Shown: one piece after another, positions 58,360-64,000 of the stretch
Layout of the letters: the number at the start of each line of letters is the position of its first letter
How positions within the stretch are numbered: the first letter of the stretch is position 1
Origin: Streptomyces sp. NBC_01233
Lineage (GTDB): Bacteria > Actinomycetota > Actinomycetes > Streptomycetales > Streptomycetaceae
DNA: 64,000 nucleotides
NCBI RefSeq assembly: GCF_035989305.1
Contig: NZ_CP108514.1
Location: 682,001 to 746,000, forward strand
Reading direction: 5' to 3'
Made by a program: the position numbers and the translations under genes
Notes under the pieces: model-generated
Seen by the model: the letters and a program-made list of their open reading frames with translations, nothing else
Told to the model about the DNA's origin: nothing
The model's database searches: none

Positions 58360-58773
58360 TCAAGCCGAGGTCCGGTCCCCGTGGGCTGGTTCCGCCGTGC
58401 TGCCGCGATTGTCCTCGACGTGGACGACGTGGAGTTCGGTTCCGTCCCGGTGGCGCTTGGACCGTCCGTGGAGACCGACCGCGATGTCGGAGCCGTCATC
58501 CGGTTCGTCCGGGCCGACGTAGGTGAGGACGTCGTGGTGGTGGCCGGTGACGACCCAGCCCTCGGCCTGCTTGAGGTCGATCACCGCGAAGTCCGCGGCC
58601 GGGGATCCGACGTCTACGGGGCCGAATTCCTTCAGGATCTCGGTGGCCTGCTCGGCGAGCACTCCCTCCGGAGCCGTCAGGACGACGCACGTGCCCTGCT
58701 CGAACAGCACCCACGAGTTGCGGGGGTCGATGAGGATCCGCCGCCAGACGTCTATGAGCATCTCGGTGTTCAT
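58360..58773 (-). CDS. Hypothetical protein (137 aa)
   Basis: A small protein beginning MNTEMLIDVWRRILIDPRNSWVLFEQGTCVVL, with PEGVLAEQATEILKEFGPV, DFAVIDLKQAEGWVVTGHHHDVLTYVGPDE and a His/Arg-rich tail. The alternation of helix and strand suggests a compact alpha/beta fold. AGGATGA precedes ATG 58773 at 5-6 nt. It heads the two-gene operon with the next hypothetical protein. Family not recognised. Confidence 0.6.
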   Translation of the reverse strand: MNTEMLIDVWRRILIDPRNSWVLFEQGTCVVLTAPEGVLAEQATEILKEFGPVDVGSPAADFAVIDLKQAEGWVVTGHHHDVLTYVGPDEPDDGSDIAVGLHGRSKRHRDGTELHVVHVEDNRGSTAEPAHGDRTSA

Positions 58774-58916
58774 GGCTGTCATCCTGCCGCAGAGTACCGA
58801 CACAGGCCGGCGATCCATCGAGAGCGTCGGGCCATGAGCGGTCGGGTCCAGTCCGTTGCGCAGCGGTGGCCCGTGTGATCATGACCGTCGGCACATCCGC
58901 ACCTCATGGGGGGACC

Positions 58917-59648
58917 ATGCGCACCCGCACCACCACGGCCACGACCGGCTTCGTTGCCGCGCTCGCGGCGCTGCTCGTCCTGGCCGGCTGCACCGCGTCG
59001 AAAGGGAGCCCGACCGCGAGCCCGAGCGCTGCGGTGGGTTCCGTGGCCACCGTGCCCCCGCAGAGCGGCGGGCCCGGGGCCGGGGCCGGGTTCGAGGGGC
59101 CTCGGCCGCAGGATCAGAACCTCTTGGCGTGGACCGGCGACCCCAACGACGCAGGTCACGTCACCGCCCAGTCGGCCGCCGGGGTCGGCGGGCGGGTCAC
59201 CCTGGTACGGATCGTCCTGCGCGAGCAGATCACCTGGTCGAACATCTGGCTGGGCCTGGCCGGCATCGACCCGAACGCCCAGCTCGCCAACTGCTACCTC
59301 GGCGTGTACGACGCCACCGGCAAGCTGGTCGCGGCCACTGCGGACATCTCGCCCCAGCTGATGACCGATGCGATCGCCAAGCCGCTGGCCCTCGGCAAGC
59401 CGTTCACCGCTGCCCCGGGAACCTACTTCATCGCTCTCCTCCTCAACGGGAACTGGGCCACCAACGCCCTCACCCTGAAGTCCACGGGCGCCGGGATTTC
59501 GGTCAACGCCGGTCTGACGCCGCCCCATCTCCGGTACAGCACAATCCTGACCGGCCAGACCTCGCTGCCGGCCGCCGTGAACCTCGCCGAGCAGTCCACG
59601 AGCACCATCAACACCGGATGGGCCAGCCAGTGGTACGCGATCTCCTGA
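58917..59648 (+). CDS. Secreted lipoprotein of unknown function
   Basis: A 243-residue lipoprotein: signal peptide with lipobox LAGC at about 25, a Ser/Gly/Pro linker (about 27-65), then a beta-rich domain (TLVRIVLREQITWSNIWLGLAGIDPNAQLANCYLGVYDATGKLVAATADIS, PGTYFIALLLNGNWATNALTLKST). The pattern resembles beta-jelly-roll domains in phage or cell-surface proteins. GGGGGG lies 4-5 nt before ATG 58917. No functional partner nearby. Confidence 0.75.
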   Translation: MRTRTTTATTGFVAALAALLVLAGCTASKGSPTASPSAAVGSVATVPPQSGGPGAGAGFEGPRPQDQNLLAWTGDPNDAGHVTAQSAAGVGGRVTLVRIVLREQITWSNIWLGLAGIDPNAQLANCYLGVYDATGKLVAATADISPQLMTDAIAKPLALGKPFTAAPGTYFIALLLNGNWATNALTLKSTGAGISVNAGLTPPHLRYSTILTGQTSLPAAVNLAEQSTSTINTGWASQWYAIS

Positions 59649-59718
59649 GCCCTGGCAGCAAGCCTGACAGCCGGTCCCCCCACTGCTGAACCGTGCCGTG
59701 CTGCTGCCTCAGCGGTCC

Positions 59719-60651
59719 TCATCGAGGCGTCGTCCTTTCCGGAGTGGGCGTGGGGACGGAGTCGCGTGAGCGGGTGGGGGGAGGGATCTGGGTCGCGGCG
59801 ATCGCGGCGAGCGCGAGGCCGAACCCCGCGAGCTGGATCGGGCCGAGTGTCTGGCCGAGCAGGACGGCACCGAGCACGGCCGCGACCAGCGGCGAGAGCA
59901 GGACGAGGACCGCGACCGAGGCGACGGGCAAGGTGGCGATGCCGCGGAACCAGAGGACGTAGGCGATCAGACCGCCGACCAGGCCCAGCCAGAGGTAGCC
60001 GAGGGCCGCGGGCGCGTCGATCGCGGGAGGCGTCCCCTCGACGAGGAAGGTGACGGGCACCAGGAATACGCCACCCGCGGTGAGTTGCCAGCCTGCGAAG
60101 GCGGTGGGACCGGCCCCGGCGGGCCGTCCCCAGCGTTTGGTCAGGGTCAGGCCGAGCGCCATCGAGGCCGCGCCGGCGAGGCCCGCGGCGATCCCGATGA
60201 CGTCGAGTGCCGCGTTCGGCCCGATCACCACCAGGCCGACGCCCCCGACTCCGATCACCCCCCAGGTGAGGCGCCAGGCGGACGGGCTCTCGTGGAGGAC
60301 CGCCACGGCCAGGACGGCGACCATGAGCGGCTGGGCCGCGGCCACGGTGGCGGCGACACCGCCCGGCAGGCGTTCGGCCGCCACGAACAGCAGGGGGAAG
60401 AGCAGCCCGATGTTCAGCACGCCGAGCACGGCGGCCTTCCCCCACCACGCACCGCGCGGCAGTGTCCGGGTGATCGCGAGCGCGATCAGGCCGGCGGGCA
60501 ACGCACGCAGCAGGCCCGCGAACAGCGGGTGCCCCTGCGGGAGAAGCTCGGTGGTGACGACGTACGTCGTGCCCCATGCCAGGGGTGCGAGCGCGGTCAG
60601 GGCGGTGCGGGGCAGATTCCCGTGGGCACCGGCTCTGCCGGTTCCGCGCAT
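59719..60651 (-). CDS. EamA/DMT-family transporter
   Basis: A 310-residue membrane protein with ten predicted helices in two EamA repeats: LAPLAWGTTYVVTTELLPQGHPLFAGLLRALPAGLIAL in the first and AFAGWQLTAGGVFLVPVTFLVEG, LGYLWLGLVGGLIAYVLWFRGIATLPVASVAVLVLLSPLVAAVLGAVLLGQ in the second. DMT exporters carry amino acids or metabolites out. ATG 60651 follows AGGAG at about 10 nt; ATG 60714 would add a Pro/Ser-rich leader. It is divergent from a LysR gene that likely controls it, a common arrangement. Confidence 0.9.
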   Translation of the reverse strand: MRGTGRAGAHGNLPRTALTALAPLAWGTTYVVTTELLPQGHPLFAGLLRALPAGLIALAITRTLPRGAWWGKAAVLGVLNIGLLFPLLFVAAERLPGGVAATVAAAQPLMVAVLAVAVLHESPSAWRLTWGVIGVGGVGLVVIGPNAALDVIGIAAGLAGAASMALGLTLTKRWGRPAGAGPTAFAGWQLTAGGVFLVPVTFLVEGTPPAIDAPAALGYLWLGLVGGLIAYVLWFRGIATLPVASVAVLVLLSPLVAAVLGAVLLGQTLGPIQLAGFGLALAAIAATQIPPPTRSRDSVPTPTPERTTPR

Positions 60652-60735
60652 GCCGCTCGAAGCTCCTGAAGTGGGACTTGGACTGGGACTCGGGCTGGGA
60701 CGTGAGCCTGTCATGCACGCAGTCTCGGTCGGCAC

Positions 60736-60774
60736 GATCGATGAGTCCAATACATGTTTGTCAGCTCATCGATC
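60736..60774. promoter_or_regulatory. Inverted repeat and promoter between EamA and LysR genes
   Basis: GATCGATGAG (60736-60745) and CTCATCGATC (60765-60774) are exact inverted arms with a 19-nt spacer. On the plus strand TTGTCA (60758-60763), 17 nt and CAAGAT (60781-60786) form a promoter, followed by ATG 60793 after 6 nt. LysR binding here would couple autoregulation to the exporter. Confidence 0.65.
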
Positions 60775-60792
60775 TCGATTCAAGATGGATGC

Positions 60793-61704
60793 ATGGAGCT
60801 CCAACAGATGCGCTACGTCGTCGCCGTCGCCGAGACGAACAGCTTCACCCGGGCCGCCGAACGATGTCTGGTCGTCCAGTCCGCCCTCAGTCACCAAATC
60901 GCCCGCCTGGAAGGGGAGCTCGGCGCGAGGCTCTTCGAGCGCACCAGCCGGCGGGTGCGACTGACGCCCGCCGGCGAAGCGTTCCTCCCGGCCGCCCGTC
61001 AGTGTCTGGACGCCGCCGAGCGGGCGGCCGCCGAGGTCGCCGCGGCCGTCGGTGAGGTACGCGGACGGCTCGCCGTGGGCCTGATCCCCACGGTCGCCGC
61101 GGTCGACATCCCCGGTGCACTGCGTGAGTTCCGGCGCCAGTACCCGCACGTACGGATCAGCCTGCGCGTGGGCGCGAGCGAGGACCTCGTCGAGCAGGTC
61201 AAGGAAGGAGCCCTGGACGTGGCGTTCCTCGGGCTGCCGACCACGGCGCGGCCCCAGGGGGTCGCCGCCCGGGAACTCGCCCGTGACCGGCTCGTCGCCG
61301 TGGTCGCGCCGGACCATCCGCTCGCCGACGAACCAGTGGTCGACCTTCGCAGGCTCTCGTCCGAGGTGTTCGTGGACCTTCCGGCCGGGACGGCCGGACG
61401 GGTCCAGTCCGACCTGGCCTTCTCGGCCGCCGGTCTCGGCCGTGACGTCGCCTTCGAAGTGACCACCGCGGACTTCATCGCCCGGCTCGTCGCCCAGGGC
61501 CTCTGCGTGGCCATGCTCCCCGCCGCCTACGCGCCCCAGCTCGCCGGCGTCATCACCATCGAGGTCGCCGACGCGCCGGCCCGCGTGGAGTACGCCGTCT
61601 GGGGCCGCTCCGGCCGGACGCCGGCCGCGACCGCGTTCCTCGGCGTTCTCGACATCGCGACGCAAGACCACGTCCTTCCGTCGGCGATATATGCCGGTGG
61701 GTGA
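60793..61704 (+). CDS. LysR-family transcriptional regulator
   Basis: A 303-residue LysR protein: N-terminal winged HTH MRYVVAVAETNSFTRAAERCLVVQSALSHQIARLEGELGARLFERTSRRVRLTPAGEAFL (about 6-65) and a periplasmic-binding-like effector domain (about 90-300) with GRLAVGLIPTVAAVDIP and DVAFLGLPTTARPQGVAAREL. It most likely regulates the divergent EamA exporter in response to its substrate. ATG 60793 lies 6 nt after a CAAGAT -10 and has no ribosome site, consistent with leaderless translation. Confidence 0.9.
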   Translation: MELQQMRYVVAVAETNSFTRAAERCLVVQSALSHQIARLEGELGARLFERTSRRVRLTPAGEAFLPAARQCLDAAERAAAEVAAAVGEVRGRLAVGLIPTVAAVDIPGALREFRRQYPHVRISLRVGASEDLVEQVKEGALDVAFLGLPTTARPQGVAARELARDRLVAVVAPDHPLADEPVVDLRRLSSEVFVDLPAGTAGRVQSDLAFSAAGLGRDVAFEVTTADFIARLVAQGLCVAMLPAAYAPQLAGVITIEVADAPARVEYAVWGRSGRTPAATAFLGVLDIATQDHVLPSAIYAGG

Positions 61705-61718
61705 CTTACCATGCTGGC

Positions 61719-62057
61719 ATGAGTGATCGTGCGATGCAGGAACCGACCCTCCTCCTCCTGACCGCGCTCGCCGACGAGCCCCGCCACGGGTACGCGATCG
61801 CGCGCGAGGTGGAGTTGGTCTCGGGCGGCCGCGTCAAGATGCGGACGGGCACTCTGTACGGGGCCCTGGAGCGGCTCCTCGGCCAAGGACTGATCGAGGT
61901 CCACGAGGAGCAGATCGTCGACAGCCGGCTCCGGCGCACCTACGGCCTCACCGCCGCCGGACGGGAGAGCCTGGCCGCGGAGGCGCAGCGGATCGCCGCC
62001 ACCGCGCGCGAGGCCACCCGCCGCCTGAGGGTCTCCGGCGGGACGGCCACGGCGTGA
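61719..62057 (+). CDS. PadR-family regulator
   Basis: A 112-residue PadR protein: EPTLLLLTALADEPRHGYAIAREVELVSGGRVKMRTGTLYGALERLLGQGLIEVHEEQ is the winged helix, with the dimer helix at the end. ATG 61719 lies 6 nt after TACCAT (61707-61712). Its stop overlaps the start of the following membrane-protein gene (GTGA), a typical PadR/membrane-protein operon in which PadR represses its own operon, often induced by drugs or envelope stress. Confidence 0.88.
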   Translation: MSDRAMQEPTLLLLTALADEPRHGYAIAREVELVSGGRVKMRTGTLYGALERLLGQGLIEVHEEQIVDSRLRRTYGLTAAGRESLAAEAQRIAATAREATRRLRVSGGTATA

Positions 62058-62947
62058 GCCGTCGCCTGCTGCGCCTGTATCCCGCCGGTTTCCGCCGCGC
62101 CTTCGGCGACGAGATGGCCGAGGCCTACCGGGAGGCGACCGAGGGCGCGGGCCCGCTCGCCCGTCTGCGGGAGGCCTGCGACATCGTGGCCCACGCGCTG
62201 CGGCTTCGCCTGCGGGTGGGTTCCGCGCAGCGCGGCGGGCGCCTCTTCGCGGCCGCGGCGCCCTTCGCGCTGGCCGCGACGGGCGCGCACGCCGCGTTCC
62301 GGCTCGCCTCCACCCTCAACAGCGCCTACGTCACCGGGCGCCCCGACTTCGAGGACCCGATCGGGTACGCGATCAACGGCTGCTACCTGCTGACCCTCGT
62401 CAGCGCGGTCGTCGCGCTGAGCGGCCGGTTCGCAGCCGGGGCGCGGTGGATGTTCGCCGGAGCGGCCGGAACCGCGGTCTGCCTGCTGGTCGCGGTGCTG
62501 CCGGGTGCCCTGGACATGCCGCTGGAGCACGCGGCGTACCTGGCGCCGCCGTTGCTGGTCGCCGCCCTCCCGCTCGTCTGCCCTCCGGACCTGCGACCGC
62601 CCCGCCGGATCGGGAGCGCCGCCGGCCTCACGGCCCTGATGACCTGGGCCCCGCTGACCGTGGTGATCCTCGCCCTGCTGGATGCGAGCGGCCTCGGCAT
62701 GATCCTGCTCTGGCGGTTCGCCGTGCTCGTGTCCGCCGCGCTGGTCCTGGCGGGGCGCCCGGCCCTGTCGGGGGTGCGTACCGGCGGCCAGTTCGCCCTG
62801 GCCGCCGCGCCCCTCCTCGTCACGGGCTACTTCGCCGGGGTGGTGGGCGAGGACACCGCGCTCCTCTGGCTCGCGCTGCTCGCTGTCACGGGCCTGACCG
62901 TGCGCCTGTGGCGCCGTAGGAGCCCGGGCATGGCCGGCCGCGCCTGA
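62054..62947 (+). CDS. Membrane protein co-transcribed with PadR
   Basis: A 297-residue protein. The N-terminal cytosolic part (LRLYPAGFRRAFGDEMAEAYREATEGAGPLARLREACDIVAHALRLRL) matches the start of DUF-type proteins found after PadR genes, followed by at least six to eight membrane helices. Such pairs resemble the PadR-regulated permease-like proteins of bacitracin or lincosamide response systems; a transport role is inferred, not shown. GTG 62054 overlaps the PadR stop. Confidence 0.75.
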   Translation: MSRRLLRLYPAGFRRAFGDEMAEAYREATEGAGPLARLREACDIVAHALRLRLRVGSAQRGGRLFAAAAPFALAATGAHAAFRLASTLNSAYVTGRPDFEDPIGYAINGCYLLTLVSAVVALSGRFAAGARWMFAGAAGTAVCLLVAVLPGALDMPLEHAAYLAPPLLVAALPLVCPPDLRPPRRIGSAAGLTALMTWAPLTVVILALLDASGLGMILLWRFAVLVSAALVLAGRPALSGVRTGGQFALAAAPLLVTGYFAGVVGEDTALLWLALLAVTGLTVRLWRRRSPGMAGRA

Positions 62948-62987
62948 GCCGAACCGGGCCGAGCCGGCGGCCCGCAGCCCGCGACCG

Positions 62988-63776
62988 TCAGGCGTCGCAG
63001 CCGCTCACGCTGACGCGGATCTTGGACTGACCGTGGCCGAGTTCCTCCCAGTCCTCCATGAAGCGTGCCGCCAGCCCGTGCCGGGCGGCGAGGTCGACGA
63101 GGGTCTGGGTCCGGTAGTAGAAGTCCTCGCGCAGCACCTGGTGTTCGGCGCCGGTGGTGCGGTCGAAGGTGAAGTCGAAGTGACCCCCGGGCGCCAGGAC
63201 GCGGCCCACATGGGCGAGGCACTCGTCGATGACGTCGATGGGTGAGTGCGAGAACACGCTGTGGGCGTGGACGACGTCGAAGTGCCCCTCGGGGAGGAAG
63301 TCCAGGGTCAGGTTCTTGGTGATCGTCAGGTGCGGGAGCTTGGCCTGCAGCCCGCGCTCCGTCAGGGTGCCCTTCGCCGCGATGAGGATGTCCGGCGAGA
63401 TGTCGATGCCGTAGTAGTGGCCCTCGTCGAGGTAGTCGATGAAGCGCCAGCCGGCGCGGAGGTTTCCGCAGCCGATGTCCAGCATGCGCGATCCGGGCTT
63501 CAGGCCGTGCCCGAGCAGGTAGTCGAACTGCATCCGCCCCAGTGCGAGCCAGCGTTCGTGGGTCTGACTGCCGACGGCCGCCTCCGGGTTGCGGCGCGTG
63601 TCCGAGGCCATGACGGCCCGGTAGTAGCTCACGTGGTCGGGGTGCTTGAAGGCCAGCCACCGATCACGGGCGGCCCGCTTCAGGTACGGCGCGATGCGGT
63701 TCGGGCGGCTCGCGGCGTAGCGAACCTTGTGGACGAGGGATTCCCGGTTGGCGGTGAGGTTCTTCCTGGTGGCCAT
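62988..63776 (-). CDS. Class I SAM-dependent methyltransferase
   Basis: A 262-residue protein with a Rossmann SAM fold: SRMLDIGCGNLRAGWRFIDYLDEGHYYGIDISPDIL is motif I, FDVVHAHSVFSHSPIDVIDECLAHVGRVLAPGGHFDFTFD includes the acidic loop and post-motif. Substrate unknown; relatives act on glycolipids, tRNA or natural products. ATG 63776 has CGGAG at good distance. A basic N-terminal region of about 60 residues precedes the fold. No partner gene nearby. Confidence 0.85.
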   Translation of the reverse strand: MATRKNLTANRESLVHKVRYAASRPNRIAPYLKRAARDRWLAFKHPDHVSYYRAVMASDTRRNPEAAVGSQTHERWLALGRMQFDYLLGHGLKPGSRMLDIGCGNLRAGWRFIDYLDEGHYYGIDISPDILIAAKGTLTERGLQAKLPHLTITKNLTLDFLPEGHFDVVHAHSVFSHSPIDVIDECLAHVGRVLAPGGHFDFTFDRTTGAEHQVLREDFYYRTQTLVDLAARHGLAARFMEDWEELGHGQSKIRVSVSGCDA

Positions 63777-63917
63777 GAGCACTCCGTCTCCGTCGCAAGG
63801 CGAACTCCCGGCGGCGGGCAGGAGCAGCCCGCCGCCGGAAGGATCTTCAGGTTCAGACCCCCACCATACGTCGGTCACCGGCATATACAAACCACTTGAC
63901 TGACCTGCGTGGCGCGG

Positions 63918-64000
63918 TCAGGGCGACAGGATCGCCGAGGCCGTGGTCCGCCACCCGGCGACCGTCCTGGCCGCGAGGTACAGCACGCGTACGCGCTGGA
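63918..64000 (-). CDS. Possible C-terminal end of a gene running off the window
   Basis: On the minus strand the frame from the window edge reads QRVRVLYLAARTVAGWRTTASAILSP before TGA at 63920-63918. The composition looks coding, but the fragment is too short to assign a family. Confidence 0.3.
   Translation of the reverse strand, partial: QRVRVLYLAARTVAGWRTTASAILSP

Overview
The window is a high-GC stretch with strong third-position G/C bias, purine-rich ribosome sites and many GTG/TTG starts. Its protein families are typical of Streptomyces or a close relative: a subtilisin-inhibitor (SSI) protein, SpoIIE-type PP2C phosphatases, DUF6193, DUF6131, LytR-CpsA-Psr and GlxA-type AraC proteins. 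It reads as an accessory region, with few housekeeping genes, many regulator/enzyme pairs, many secreted or lipid-anchored proteins, and an insertion-sequence graveyard in the right third. No rRNA, tRNA or CRISPR array was seen.

Layout. 1-239: 5' end of an IS630-type transposase running off the edge. 0.46-5.16 kb: a two-gene exopolysaccharide locus, a processive GT2 synthase followed by one protein joining an O-acyltransferase, an SGNH esterase and a GH16 glucanase. 5.25-6.66 kb: divergent secreted SSI inhibitor and lamin-tail protein. 6.8-8.6 kb: old yellow enzyme and divergent MarR regulator with two palindromic operators. 8.84-11.35 kb: a translationally coupled pair closed by a strong terminator, a small helical protein and an NLR-like (STAND) NTPase, carrying matching short beta-prone motifs at the C-terminus of the first and the N-terminus of the second. 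This looks like an NLR-linked amyloid-signalling cell-death module and is the most interesting locus here. 11.5-19.5 kb: DUF6193 protein, P450, M15 peptidase, phosphotransferase, DUF6131, LCP protein and a PAS-PAS-GAF-PP2C phosphatase.

19.6-31 kb: gene remnants (truncated GH15, an unknown tail, a possible Tap-like fragment) among regulator/enzyme pairs: FAD monooxygenase/TetR, alpha/beta-hydrolase-S1 chimera/TetR, aldo-keto reductase/TetR, GlxA-type regulator/saccharopine dehydrogenase-like protein, then a second PP2C phosphatase. 31.19-32.58 kb: an IS701-type element with 15-bp inverted repeats and a CTAA duplication, sitting exactly on the stop codon of a DUF3291 gene. 32.6-48.5 kb: small enzymes, lipoproteins, a class C beta-lactamase-fold hydrolase, two SMI1/KNR4 (SUKH) proteins, a repeat protein and a broken MerR gene.

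48.6-58 kb: a fasciclin gene cut off by an IS256-type element that is itself split by an IS21-type (istA/istB) and an IS110-type element, followed by fragments of IS5-like and istB-like genes, a MarR/membrane-protein pair with a 41-bp operator palindrome, and a 16-bp tandem repeat overlapping a stop codon. 58-64 kb: a lipoprotein, an EamA exporter with divergent LysR, a PadR/membrane-protein pair and a methyltransferase.

Many genes here, mostly regulators and orphan proteins, show a TANNNT-like -10 hexamer 6-8 nt before the start codon, which suggests widespread leaderless transcription. All functional statements are read from sequence and family memory; no database search was run.
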